The notes under the pieces are model-generated. The model was not told the origin of the DNA and searched no databases. It worked only from the letters and a program-made list of their open reading frames with translations. A stretch of DNA of 64,000 bases from Polytrichum commune (Eukaryota > Streptophyta > Polytrichopsida > Polytrichales > Polytrichaceae): the NCBI GenBank assembly GCA_950295325.1, contig OX485804.1, positions 4,402,001 to 4,466,000 of the forward strand, written 5' to 3'. Positions 12,356-23,879 of the stretch are shown here, piece after piece (positions within the stretch are counted from its first letter, which is position 1; every line of letters starts with the position of its first letter). The position numbers were made by a program, and so were the translations under genes.

Positions 12356-12713
12356 GGGTGAGTTTCCCATTTAGGCCTCTCACCCACTAGATTTTGATGC
12401 AATAGGAAAACCTTGCTCAAATGTAGATGGGATATGGTGGGGTAGGGTTCGTGTGTGCAAACTAGCTACTCTCATCTTCTCAAATTTGGGCTCACCTCCT
12501 AACCTCCCCTTCAATCCTTTAATTGGTGATTAACACTTATAGGTTAAAAAGTGCTTTAGTGGGTGCATGGAAGTCTAGCGGCCCATGTCCATGGCCCTTC
12601 ACATCCTAGTAGACCGTTAGAATGTCGTTGGTTGGTAGTTTGTGCTTATTTTACATGAGAACACACAATTATCTAGAATCTAGTGGGTGAGCGGCCTACA
12701 TGGAAACTCACCC
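12356..12713 (+). mobile_element. Tourist-like MITE with TAA target duplication, unoccupied copy
   Basis: Terminal inverted repeats start GGGTGAGTTTCC at both ends and continue through ACTAGATTCTAG-like sequence for about 40 bases. The element is flanked by TAA on each side (12353-12355 and 12714-12716), which fits PIF/Harbinger-type (Tourist) insertion. A second copy at 54666-55430 carries another MITE inside it. This copy lacks that insert, so it records the ancestral, unfilled sequence. Confidence 0.8.
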
Positions 12714-13199
12714 TAAAACCGTCACTTTAAGCACTAAGTACACATATTATTATTAGATGTGAAAAACTAAAATGTCTCTTACTAGCAATTGAAAGGGGAT
12801 TACAATGCACCAAAGCATGCCTTTGGATTATGTATGCAAAAGTTATAAGGTTTCAACGTTTAATTGGTAGATTACCCAAAACCGTTAGGGGGGTTTGATG
12901 TTCACATGGTGAACATTCTCAAAATCAATATGTATTTACTATGCAAGATTTTAGGGTGTTGGTTTTTGCACCCTCTACCTTAGTGCAAAATGATTAGCAA
13001 ATGCAATTCATGCCCATAGCTATTTCCGTCATACTTTATTGAGCTTATATGACTATCTTATTCATTTCTAAGGGTGGAGATTCTCTTTCTCCTTAAATGA
13101 TTATATAGGTCTCCTCAATTATGTTGATTATTGAACCTAGAGTTGTTAACAAAATTTTGAACATTGTGATAGTCCAAACTCTTCTAACCTAAACCCTAA

Positions 13200-13501
13200 A
13201 CCACGATATAGTGTCACCAACACTAAATGTTAACAGAAAATTATTTGTCATTCCTTGTAAAATTTTTGAGGATTATAGAATTATAGTGTTGCACTTATTG
13301 TCACTTACCAAGTGATTTTTATCCAAATTTCAATCATCCACGACAATATTTCATCACAAGTTACTGACAAGAGAAGGTTGGGTTTTGGCCGATGGATGAA
13401 CTCATCCATCATGCATGACAGTATTTGTTAACTTATTCACTTATTCAAAAGAAGTGTCATCCGAAAAGTTACCATAGTGACACTAAAGAGCATATTTAAT
13501 G
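13200..13501 (+). mobile_element. Truncated CACTAAATAT-family MITE
   Basis: The interior matches 54845-55145 closely (shared GTGTCACCAACACTAAATGTT and TTATTTGTCATTCCTTGTAA blocks), and the right end ...CATATTTAATG is followed by TA. The left terminal repeat is missing: homology starts at a TAAACCACGATATAGTG block. Confidence 0.65.
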
Positions 13502-13667
13502 TAGCTCTTTGGTCTCATGGTTGCTCTTCACTTGCAGCTAACTTATTTGGTTTTGTGGTTACTTTGCTACTCGGCTGCTTGGCCACGTTAGTATGAGTCT
13601 TGTTTTATCACTTTGGCTGACCCAATTGAGCATGACTTTTCATTGTAGAAAGGTGCAATAGTTAGGG

Positions 13668-13942
13668 ATCTGCCTAAATACCCCCATCGAGCGTGGCTCG
13701 GAGGCTAAGTTCGGGAGGGGGTGGCAGGGTTGGGGTAAAACTTGCCCCCTATTTTTTTAATTGGGTGGGGCCTTACTTAATCTCATAGGGGGCTTCCTAG
13801 AGTAATTTGGGGCCACATGACCCAAATTTAACAAAAAAAAACCAAAAAAATTCCCCAAGGGGCCAAAACGGGGAGGGCCAGAAAAATGAACCCCACCGAA
13901 CCTGGCCTCCGAGCCACGCTCGATGGGGTATTTAGACCCACC
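13668..13942 (+). mobile_element. MITE with about 12-bp target duplication
   Basis: The ends are long inverted repeats (CTAAATACCCCCATCGAGCG on the left, CTAAATACCCCATCGAGCG reading in from the right) extending about 45 bases. The flanks carry the direct repeat CAATAGTTAGGG at 13656-13667 and 13943-13954. A duplication of this size points to a Mutator-like element (9-11 bp typical) rather than hAT (8 bp). There is no coding sequence, and the interior has G/C homopolymer runs. Confidence 0.75.
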
Positions 13943-13954
13943 CAATAGTTAGGG

Positions 13955-14899
13955 CCACTTCACACACAAGCCAAGGGCCATGATGATGTAATTGTGAGAG
14001 CCCTTGACTCTCATCTACAAGCTGTACCAATTGTGTAAGGCCCTTGACTCTGAAATGTGTTCAGGATTATCTCTTGGAGGTGGGCTTGACGCAAATTTTA
14101 ATATACTATGAAGCATTATTCATAGTTTGTCATGTAAGAATTCATGTAGACTTTTATCTTTGATGAAACTTTGGTCCCAAGGCCTTCACCTTTTAGTGTA
14201 AAGTAAATTTGAATGGTCCTGGCCATTTTAACTAATGAGAGATCTTAGAGTGCAATGGTCATGAGTCTTAAGGACCGATTTAGACTATAATGAAGAAGTA
14301 CATTGGTCAAGAATTTAGGGGAATGGAGCAATATGGTTGGCTACGAAATAAAATTTTCACTAGTTGAGGTTTTACACTATGGCCAAGACTTCTCAAGAGG
14401 AGAACTTCAAGTATGGATGAAAGAATGACATGGATGGCAACATTGCAACACTCTTTGCTAGGAGAGTCCTTCGGAGGTCAAGTTTCTTGGGCAACCTCAA
14501 ACCCTCAGACAAGAAACTTGACCTCCGGAGAACTCCAACTTGAAGCACTTTTTAAAATTGTTGTTACCATCTTGCCTGCCATACCAACCGTTGCCTCAAA
14601 TAGCCTTGTCTTGGGCAGAAATTCTTGAGCAATCTGTGCACTTCTTCACCATAGTCTAAACCGACCTTAAGTCTTGTTCCTAAAATGACCCTTATATTCC
14701 CACAAATGGGGAGATCCAACAATTAGTTACAAATGAACCAATTGAGTTTGGAAAATAACATGTTCAAGTTCAAGACTTAATTATAATAGAAATCATTATA
14801 TATTGGTTTTGGGTGAATCTTGTTTGGAGTGCTCTACCCAATGTGTTTTTGTTGATGAAGTTGGTGTCGAGTGCTCGACCATATGTGCTTATGTCCGCA
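13955..14899. other. Intergenic with one short hairpin
   Basis: An exact 19-bp inverted repeat (TCGGAGGTCAAGTTTCTTG at 14471-14489, complement at 14510-14528, 20-base loop) is the only structure seen. No gene was recognised. Confidence 0.5.
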
Positions 14900-15030
14900 C
14901 ATCATAGATTTGGGATATTAGAACATATAATATATTTGAGATTGTTGACAATATAGTTTCGGGCATCTTCAAGTTCTTTGATCCATATATTAATTTGAGA
15001 CTAGAGAAAGTCTCAATTTAACGAATATAA
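14900..15030 (+). mobile_element. Partial MITE (TATATTCGTTAA family)
   Basis: The right end, AATTTGAGACTAGAGAAAGT followed by CTCAATTTAACGAATATA, matches the right half of the full element at 24916-25162. The left terminal repeat is not present. Confidence 0.5.
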
Positions 15031-15124
15031 TGTTTAAGGTAGAAAATCAGAAATGGTGAATGAACAATATTGGTGCACTAGACTAGGAATAGAATGATTC
15101 TTGCATGTAGACTCAAAATGGTTG

Positions 15125-15265
15125 ATTGTATGGTGTAAGATGACCCTAAACTACCAGATGATAGTGGAGAGGTACCCAAACCAAACGGAGTGGTTGGTGG
15201 TTTGATTCCTGGTCGTGAAATCGTCTCTTTACTTGAGGGGAAGCTAGCTAGGTGGTCAAGCAACT
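15125..15265 (+). mobile_element. tRNA-like SINE remnant, family A, second copy
   Basis: Matches 5215-5350: AGATGACCCTAAACTACCAG, then GTGGAGAGGTACCCA, GAGTGGTTGG, a B-box-like GGTTTGATTCCTGG, and AAGCTAGCTAGGTGG. A poly-C tract followed by an A-rich tract (15268-15310) lies immediately 3' and could be its tail. Confidence 0.4.
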
Positions 15266-15309
15266 CCTGTGTCCCCCCCCCCCAATAAAAAAACAAAAAA
15301 AACAAAAAA

Positions 15310-16079
15310 TGATTGATTGTAAAAATGGTGGTCCAAAAGGATGCAGTGATAAGCCCGATGTAGTGATTGGTATGATAGGTCATGTTTCACACCACTTGGG
15401 ATCACTTTTGGGTGTCATTGAGTTATCATTTTGTGTACATTTGTATGCAAAGTAGGAAATTTCCATGCTCAAATTAGGGAAACTCTACTATACAAATAGG
15501 GAGTTTGACTTGTTTGCCTCTTTGGGAAATACAACTAATTAGTATAGGGATAAGATTACGAAATAACTTGTGTTCCTCATCATTTCCTCTACTCCATCTC
15601 TGCAAAATATTGCACAAATTTCAAACCACTCTTTCTTGCCGTATTAACTAAATTTCACTGTTTTATGTTTTTCTACCTCAAGGCAAATTCTCCATCATCT
15701 TAGAGGAATCTATAGAATACACCTTGAATTAATAGACAAAAACCGACATATGAATATGCCATAGCCGGTTGGACTTGGAAACACTTGAATCTCGACTAAG
15801 TTTGCCCAAAATCATCTCCACGGACACTATTATATTTCATATGATACAATGGGAAAGAGTCCAATCATTCTCCAAAAAAGTATAAAACCATCTCTGCAAC
15901 TTGTGTGAGAGACATCGTGCTGATATGCAATCGCATGCTACTAATTTAGGGTTGGCTGTCTGTACAATGTCTGAGTTGAAAATCGGTATGAATCTGATCC
16001 TGTAGCCACTTCATCCAAAGTTAATACGCAATACAGTCAGACGAATCTTAACTTGAATACAGTACCGCCTGTCCAGAGC
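15310..16079. other. Intergenic, no gene seen
   Basis: The stretch around 15750-15810 (CCGGTTGGACTTGGAAACAC) recurs at about 34015-34075, near RPW8-like copy 3. This suggests that more than the RPW8 loci was duplicated. Nothing else was recognised. Confidence 0.4.
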
Positions 16080-16099
16080 TCGGGAAGTTTTTGAAGCCT

Positions 16100-16740
16100 T
16101 AGTGGCTAATTGCCGGTAGTTGCTACAAAGGGTCGGATTTTTTCCAATTTACATTGGCAAGAGCCGGTCTTTTGTAAAATCAATCGGCCAATTGCCTATA
16201 TTTTCATATTTTCATTGGCCAATATCCGATTAAATGGAATTCATATCGGCACTAATTGTTTAAAAAATGTATGAAAAGTTATTAGAAATCATTTCTTAGT
16301 ACAAAATCTTGAATAAGTGAAAAGAAAGGCATGTTCAAAACTTCAAATTTGAAGAGTTAATATCCTTGGCAGGAATTGAACCTAGCAATGCCTTCACCGC
16401 TTGAAGGCCAAGGGTCCCCCAATTCTTCATAGAAGCAATTGGATTTGGTCATGGAAAGGTTGCATAGTTCAAAAAGTTTAAGGTTTAGGGTACTTCCTCA
16501 AGTGCATCATCAAATGCCCCAGACAAATAGCGCTCTGGATGCTTCCGGCTGAAATCCAGTAACTCACAAGAAGAATCGGCTATATTTCCGGGACATTTTC
16601 TGGTCCATCGGCTAATTGCCGGAGGATTGAAATTACAGTCGGATTGCCATCCGATGGTTGGAAATTTGGACCGGCCATGAGGGGAAATCCATCGGCTGAT
16701 AATGAACTAGCCGTCGGTTTTCCCCGAACATAGCGCCTGT
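16100..16740. repeat. Degenerate repeats of a TCGGCTAATTGCC motif
   Basis: Variants of TCGGCTAATTGCCGG occur at about 16108, 16184, 16220, 16609 and 16695 in both orientations. This suggests a decayed mobile element with subterminal repeats. Boundaries are not visible. A tRNA-like fragment (CAGGAATTGAACCTAGC on this strand) lies near 16370. Confidence 0.3.
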
Positions 16741-17089
16741 CAACGGCATCTCAGTAACAGTCAACAGACTATGCGCTGGATCCGATAAAGACCTTGATTA
16801 CTTAATCAAATGTCACCTCAGAATATGACTCTAAAATTACTGTAATTAGGTTCTCAGCACTCTCTCTGAATAAAGGATACTTAACTTATGTGTATGAAGT
16901 TTACCTCGTTTAATTCAGCCTGTTGAGAGCTGTACATTGTGTCGGCGTACAATCTCAGCACATATCCAATCTCATCGTAACACACCATTTTGGTGTCCAT
17001 TCTTTACTACAAACCTTGCAATCATTCATCAGGTTTGGAATGAATATCAGAGGCCATCATCAAGAAATCAATCCGTTTCGTGAAAGTTG

Positions 17090-17640
17090 CTATGAAATGC
17101 AAGAAGAGATGCCGAAAGCTTGCCAGAGGGAAACTCAAAAATTTAAAGATTCCCTTAGAATGAGGAAAAATTAGGAGCAAGTAAACATCAAGGAAGAATG
17201 GACTTCGAAGCTATGCAGCTGGACTTGTTATAGAGTGGCCACATTGGCGGTTGTGAAATGCGGCGGGACACTCATCCCTTGACATTAATAAATCTTGATC
17301 ATCTGGTAGAATTGTACATAAGATCGTTGTACAGTAGAGATGAGACCAACACATCGAGAAAAATTGAAGCAGCGGAAGGACTGCGAGAACTACAAGATCA
17401 ATCTAACGAATCTTGCGGTTGGAACTCAACTTCTTCAATTCGTTACCAGGGATTTTCCACTATGCGCAGTAAATTTGTCGTTGATTGGCATAGATGAGTT
17501 GAAGAAGTCACATACGAGAAGTTTTTGGTCAGAATTGACGATCCCTGCAGATGACCTACTCCTAAATTTGGAGCCCTCATCTACTCTTGGCTACACTCGA
17601 TATTGCAAGAGGAATAGTTCAATTGGTATTGGCTTGTGAA
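17090..17640. repeat. RPW8-locus 3' flank (block X), copy 1
   Basis: This block is shared with 23880-24560 and, inverted, with 35620-35890. Matching pieces include GAGTGGCCACATTGGCGG, the GATGAGACCAACA region and TAGTAGAGGAATA-like sequence. It lies just 3' of RPW8-like copy 1, as the inverted copy lies just 3' of copy 3, so it marks the extent of the duplicated unit. A 99-codon plus-strand frame (17340-17639) overlaps it but is not conserved as protein in the other copies. Confidence 0.7.
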
Positions 17641-17728
17641 AAGTAGACTCACCACATAGAACCACCAAATCTTACTTTGCATGCCTACTTCCATGAAGCT
17701 GATAAATTCTTACTGATCTATTCGCCAG

Positions 17729-18422
17729 TTATAGTTGTTGTTGTCGCCATCTTGTCTCCTCTTCTCGTTGCAATGCCTCCTCTCTCGTCTGGAGGATGTT
17801 AGACAAGGAATCGATTCCGTGGTAAACGGGGTGGTGCTGACCCTTGGCTAAGAGATGCGAGGAATGAGGTCCGGCTAAGTTGTAGTGGGGCAGGGCGACA
17901 TGAACAGCTCCGAATGACGGGGCAGCTTGCATGTTAAAGTAATTATTGGAGGATGCAGAAGCACTTAGATAACCTGGGATTGACTGACGCCGAATGTGAG
18001 AGATGTCGGACTCCACACGGGACAGCCTCTGTTGTGTCTCAAGGTGAAGAGAGAAATCGAAATCTCGCTCCTCCAGCCTCTCAATCCTGGCGTGCAACCC
18101 CTCGAGCTCATCCGAAATTCCAGCCCGCTGCCACGGCAAGATCGAGTGGGTGCTGCATTTGTGGACTGCCGCGCTGGCTTCGTCGGCCGTGGCCTTCAGA
18201 TTGTCCAGCCAGTCTCGAACTGCCCCCTCGTACCTCCTCTGCCCGTTGTTCACTTGCTCCTCGATCTCTTGCACTCTTGGCAGCAGTTTCTTGAGCTTGT
18301 CTCCGAGCTTGCGGCATCGCTCTTTACACCGGACGGCCTGACTCACAAACCGGATCACATTCTCGATCGATGGACTGGGAAACTACATACCCTATCAAAG
18401 CAGGTACAAAACCTGGATCCAT
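17729..18422 (-). pseudogene. RPW8-like coiled-coil gene, copy 1 (frameshifted N-terminus)
   Basis: On the minus strand an ATG at 18420-18422 begins MDPGFVPALIGYVV, matching copy 2 (MADPGFIPAVIGYTV). After about 15 codons the matching text moves by one base (near 18372-18385) to VIRFVSQAVRCKERCRKL, then continues KKLLPRVQEIE and RDWLDNLKATADEASAAVHKC to a stop at 17729-17731. The C-terminal half is Ser/Gln-rich and ends in a charged REEETRWRQQQ coil. RPW8-type N-terminal helices act in plant immune receptors at membranes, but no NB-ARC or LRR follows, so function is inferred only. The shift could be a real one-base indel or a sequence error. A TCTG microsatellite lies upstream at 18676-18704. 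Confidence 0.65.
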
Positions 18423-18929
18423 TAAACTGCTACTCCTAATATTAGTATCTCGATGCCTCTCTCAAGTCCCAATGTCTTATATCTTGCACCTGTCGATCGA
18501 CTCCGCAAGGAATGCTAGTTGTCCAGGAGTGACGCAAACATACATGCAGCACAATGGCAGAACCAGAAACAAAGGAAGCAAACTACACAAATACTGCAGA
18601 ATGGAGTATTGATGATGCAAAGAAATCATTCCAGTGGAATCACTAACTGTCCTTTTTGCACATACCTCGATCCCTGTCTGTCTGTCTGTCTGTCTTGTCT
18701 GTCTGTGTTATACACCAAACGCTGACAGAAACATACACCAAAGTGCAAGCAAAAACGAAGGAAGCTGCACAGGAAACTGCAGATACCGACACTGAGGTTT
18801 AATGTACCATATAGAGATTTAGTGATGCAAGAACTGAATCCTGTTTCTTTCTTCCAATTGGACCATCAACCTGACATGAGAGGCATCTCCTGCATGCACA
18901 CCCGTACTCATACCCCGGCCCCGCCGCAC

Positions 18930-20325
18930 CGGGCCTAGCTGGCCGGCCGGCCGACCGGTGCAGGTTAGCTGGGGTCTTTCATCCAGGGCATTAGGGACAA
19001 GGTCTCAAAGAGCCTCAGCTGCAAGGCATATGGCCTGTTGGGCACTCAGCTTACAGTGAGTTAGTCGGGGCTCTTTGGGACTTTGTTCCTAGCGCCTTGG
19101 ATGGACGGTGTCGGGTAGAGAGGGTTCCGCCTTGGGAAAGCACTGGGCTTTTCGCTGCAACTAGATTTGTTTGTTGGACCGTCAAATCTTCTGGTCTTCA
19201 AGAGTCTCGGTCTTCAGTTTCTTCAAATCTTCAAACTATTTCTCATCGGCCTATCCTGTTGCGACTCTAAATGGGTTAAGGGTAAGGGTAGGGTGATAAG
19301 AAGCCACAAGCCTCGGACAGGTAAAACGGGACATTAGAACACGAGCTGACGTCTGAAAGATTGGCTCCTAAACTTTTAAACCCACGGTGACTAACAATCG
19401 TGCCTCACCAATGGGAACAACATAAAACAACCTTGTGAGTCATCGTTGTCACAAACATGAAATGGGGCTTTTATGGATTCCCACAAAACCCACAACAAAT
19501 TTACGATGCAAAAAAATCAAATGCGACTAGCCTCCAAATCCGGCTGGAAATCACAGAAAGGACAACGAACCACAAGCCACAACACACTTGAATTTTGAGA
19601 AGTCTTCAAATCTTCATATGAATGCCAAATTGAGCAAATGAGATATTTACAGAAAGCTAATAATAAGTACTACACTTCCTCTAAGTTTCATTGCAAACAA
19701 AAGACTTGTCCGTCTTCTATGGTCGGTCAAGGTCTCAGCCTTTCTTTATAAGAGCCAACAGACCTCCCTCCACTCAAACTAGCACAACTTTTAATTGCTA
19801 ACTTCAAATCAAGCAAGTGAGATCACTCTAGAGAAACAACACCATGAAACACAACTCCTCCATATTTTATTTCAAAATTCCGATAAACTCACACACCTTG
19901 AGCTTAAAAAAAACCCCTCTTCTCCACAACAACCTCCCTCTACAACAACCTCCTCCCTACCACAATCTCCTCTCTACAACAATCTAATATGAGAGAGAGA
20001 CAAAGTCCCCCTCTTATCCTCATCACATGGGCTTCTAATCACCCATTGGTCCAAAAGTAAACTTAGAATAAAACTAGAAGTAAGACTAAAATGATAAACT
20101 AAGAATAACTAAGAATAAACTAAGAATAAACAAAAAGGTAATCTATTTCTATCCCCTTTTACTTTCCTCCAAATCAAAGAATCACAATGCAATACTAAAT
20201 AAGTACACATCTATATAGTGTACGTATTTACATTACGACAACGGCCCTAATCTACCGGGGGGGGGGGCGCATCGGCCGAGCTGGCTGGGCCCTGACTGGA
20301 CCCCCGGTGTGGTTGGGGTGTCACA
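18930..20325 (-). mobile_element. Possible solo LTR or G/C-ended element
   Basis: Read on the minus strand, the block starts TGTGACACCCCAACC (near 20325), like many plant LTRs, and runs through a TATA-like CTATATAG and a T-rich stretch to G/C-rich sequence with tandem GGCC at 18945-18965. An inverted repeat (CATCCAGGGCATTAGGGACA and complement) forms a stem at about 18978-19110. No target duplication or coding region was identified, so the interpretation is tentative. Confidence 0.3.
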
Positions 20326-20340
20326 CACATGACTCATTAT

Positions 20341-21668
20341 GATGGGGTCAAAGCTCATGCCATTGGATGGGCCCTAGCCAGTCAAGCCATGACTCCATCA
20401 TGGGGGAAGGGGGTGTCAAGGCTAGGGCATGTGATCCAACGCCCTTGGGCAACCCCGCCATTTATGTATTTATTTATTTGTTTTGAATCCCAACTGACAA
20501 ATGTTGCCCGCCCTGCCCAGATCCAAAAAAAAACCGCCTTTGCATTCTTGAAGTTTGTTTGTCCACAAATCCCATATTAAGTGCACTCCACCTTGAAGAC
20601 CCAAAATTCAATATATATATATATATATGTTCACTTCCCCTTACTAAATAAGCAATTGATTGGTATTTCCTTCCTCAAGTGAAACTAAAAGCATGTAACT
20701 GAATGTCAATTAAGCATGTAATGAACTTGGAAGCAAGAAATATCACTAAACCCTTATTAGTATTGAGGTTATAATGTATGTGACTTACCATTTGAAAGGG
20801 TCTTTTGTCATTCTAAAATGAAACTTATATTTAGTTTCTTTGATTTATGATAGTTTAGTTAATACCTTCTACTTTCACAAGTATCTTGACAAGTATGCAT
20901 TCAAATTCAAACTAATTAAGTAAGATTGAATGTAATAAATCATAATTAATTCAGGTAAGTGCAATTTTAGATAAATAAGGCCAAATTACTTTGGTGAGCA
21001 TAATTTTTTATTTTATTTAATTTAATTAGGCTTGATACACTTAATTTCATATATTCAGCTTAATTATTTTGAATATGTATGAATAATTGTGAAAGTAAAA
21101 CTCATTAACTAAAATATTATAGAATTAAAAAAACTAAAACTAAATTTCATTTAGAATGACAAAAAACCCTTTCAAATTATAAGTCACATACATTATAACC
21201 TCAGTAATGAATGAGGATTTTGTAATATTTTTTTGCTTCCAAGTTCATTACATGTTTTATTGGCATTCTATTACATGTTTTGGCTTCCTAGGCTTTAAAA
21301 TTAATTGCAATTCATTTCATTGACAGTTCCACTTTAGGATTGATATCTCAGTCAATTGCTTATTTACTAAGGGGAAGTAAACATCTATATTTATATATGT
21401 ATATGTTTTTGGGCCTTCGAGGTGAAGGTCACTCAATATGGGATTTATGGACAAGCAACATTCGAGAATGCGAGAGAATTTTGGGGGGGATTGGGCGGGG
21501 TGGCCAATAATTGTCAGTCGGGGAAAAAAAAAAAAAAAAAAGACTGCGTTGCCTAGGGGTGATGGATCACAGGCCATGGCCTTGACGCCCCCTTCCCCCC
21601 ATGATGGGGTCATGGTTCGGCTAGCTAGGACCCTCCCAAATGACATGAGCTCTAGCCCTAGTTTGACC
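20341..21668. mobile_element. Large foldback element, copy 1
   Basis: The two halves are imperfect reverse complements of each other, about 600 bp per arm, meeting in an AT-rich centre near 21000. Outer arms share CCATCATGGGG and GGGAAGGGGG runs; inner arms share CACAAATCCCATATT, AAGCAATTGA, ACATACATTATAACCTCAGT-type and TGTCATTCTAAAATGAAA-type blocks. The same inner blocks form the palindrome at 28577-29977. No protein is encoded. G/C homopolymer tracts mark both ends. Confidence 0.75.
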
Positions 21669-21897
21669 CATTACACCTTTTATGGTATTTAATGTCACTC
21701 ATTATTTAGAGTTACACATTATTATAGCATTATATTTTTAATATAATTTTCTACCAAGTAAAGATGTTAATGCTATATAGTGTCCAAACAACCAATTTAA
21801 CCTATGTTGGAATTAAATGAGATCATGAGTTAAAAGTTATAGCACAACGTAACTCCAAATAATAAGTGACACTAAATAACATAAACGGTGTAATGGG
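21667..21897. mobile_element. MITE with about 47-bp inverted termini
   Basis: The left end CCCATTACACCTTTTATGGT and the right end, reading inward CCCATTACACCGTTTATGTT, extend as inverted repeats for about 47 bases through GTTAC. It abuts the foldback element. A partial relative lies at 63655-63722. No convincing target duplication is visible, and the CCC-starting ends lack flanking TTAA, so the superfamily is open. Confidence 0.65.
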
Positions 21898-23270
21898 TTG
21901 GGAGTCTTCCCGTGTAAAATAGGTAGGGGGATGTGGCATAGTATGGAATCATGATCGAGTGGGTTGGCAAGTTTGACTTACCCAACTACTCATAGGAGAG
22001 CAACTCCACCTTGCCAAAAATGAACATTCCTTGCCAAGTGGTGAATTCTTGTAAGTCAACCTTGCTCATAGATAGTTATATGAGCAAGTTTGACTAAAGA
22101 GAATGGTTAAATTTGCTCATCATTAGTATATTGGCGGTCCCTCATGCCCTTTTTTTGAGTCTAAGAGTGGAACACTAATAGACTTTAAATAGTTGTAAGA
22201 GTTGCACGAATCTACTAATTTAAGAGGCATGGGTGTCACATAATAGGGGTCCTACATGCCTATCTAACTCTTGACAATAGCATTTGGCTCGCTTGCCAAG
22301 GGTGGGGGTGGGTGTACATGGAGTAAGCCCCTTAGCCTCCATCTCACAAAGGTAACTGCACTTCATTACTTAGAATTATGGGGAGAAAGCCTTAATTTTG
22401 ACACCACTAGATGTACTTTGAGTTCCATGACCATAAGTGTTGTCAAATTAGGATTTCAATATATTTGGATTTATGCATGAATTTTGGGCAATCCCAACCG
22501 CCAATATGACATACATGTATTAGACCGCAAACCTACACAAATATGGTGACTGGCAAACATGGGATTCGAACATTCAAAGTTGTGGTTGTTGCTTTTGTTG
22601 TTGTCAGTTGATGTTTTTAGTCCCCACAAGTGCACATCCCTCATCAATATGGGACAAGTGGTTTGTCCAAATATGCTCAAATGCCAAAAGTTATGGCATC
22701 GTGAACATTAGATTCATTTCATATGTTCTCATAAAAAGTATAAAAAATCCACCACAAATGTGAATGCAAATTAGGAGAGGAGTTAAGTATGGTAAGGCAT
22801 CTTCTTAATCAAGAACATCCAATTGCAAGCCAAGGCCATATGCTCACCTCTTTAAGCTGGACCCTCACCACTACAATATTACCAAGGTAAAGGGGGTTCA
22901 AAACCTCCCACATAAATTTGTGATTTAATATTCATCACAAGTGCGTCCTTCTAAACTACTTGAAAACTTCTTGTGCTAATTTTGAAGTCAAATAGTCTAA
23001 AAGAAATTGACATGCTAGATATATTGGACTATGTTGTCATCGGCCAAGGCTAGGCGTCCACCTTTTTGAAATGGGCTCCTGCCACTATTATCAAGGTAAA
23101 GGGGATCTAGTAAAAACATGACCCCCACAAGTTTGTGGTTTATTCATCCCAAATGTATCCCCTGGAACTAATTCGGAACCTCTAATTCTGATTATGGGTT
23201 CAAATTTTCTCAGAAAAGAAATACGTACACTATAATAGAATTGCCACTCATTGGGTTTGCAATATCAGGA
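21898..23270. other. Intergenic, repeat remnants only
   Basis: Two weak relatives of the 24600-24760 block (ACCAAGGTAAAGGGG and nearby text) lie at about 22860-22950 and 23050-23180. No gene was recognised. Confidence 0.4.
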
Positions 23271-23274
23271 GCGC

Positions 23275-23840
23275 TTCACACTATGGCCAAAGGTTGAGAG
23301 GCCAGCGATTTCCACCGATCAAATTGCAAGAAACCCAGAGTTCTGCCTCTTGACCCTTCACACTATGGCCAAAGTCTAAAGGCCGTCGTAATTTAAAATG
23401 ATTACTTTTTGAAGAAGGCGATGGACTCTCAAAGGAAGTTTTGGTTGGACAAGAATGAAAACCCAAACTATGATCAAGAGGCTGTCAATTTTTTTTCATT
23501 AAAAAATCAATCATTAACAAGATCTTGGCCGTTAGATTGGAGGGGTTATTTTGAGCAAGGAATAAAGTGAGATGCTCCTTTGGGTTTGGACTTTGGGCTT
23601 GGCCTTTGGAGGCTTCACACTATGACCGTCCAAGTTGAGAGGCCGTGGGAGTTCATGGCCAAGGGCTTGGACTTTGGACTTGACCCTTGGAAGCTTCACA
23701 CTATGCCCGGCTAAAGGCTCCACTTACTATATTTTATTGGCTAATTTCAGCTCATTTCTTTGGACTCTCAACAAAGTTTAGCCACTCAATCCCACGGCCT
23801 CTCGATTTGGATAGCCATAGTGTGAATCGGCCCTCAGATT
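23275..23840. repeat. Cluster of TTCACACTATGGCC motifs
   Basis: Five variants of CTTCACACTATGGCCAAAG, each followed by a GAGAGGCC-like stretch, occur at about 23275, 23356, 23612, 23693 and (inverted) 23810. Related sites occur near 32085 and 32455. They resemble a short dispersed repeat deposited several times. No coding sense was found. Confidence 0.5.
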
Positions 23841-23879
23841 CCATCATCAAGAATGCTATCTGTATCATGAATGTTGCTT

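Noticed and set aside
16365-16430. tRNA-like fragment on the minus strand (T-arm-like AGGTTCAATTCCT)
   Set aside because: A full cloverleaf could not be drawn because the D-arm and acceptor stem are missing, so no tRNA gene is called.
17340-17639. 99-codon plus-strand frame in block X
   Set aside because: The homologous positions in the other block X copies are interrupted by stops and indels, so there is no sign of protein conservation.
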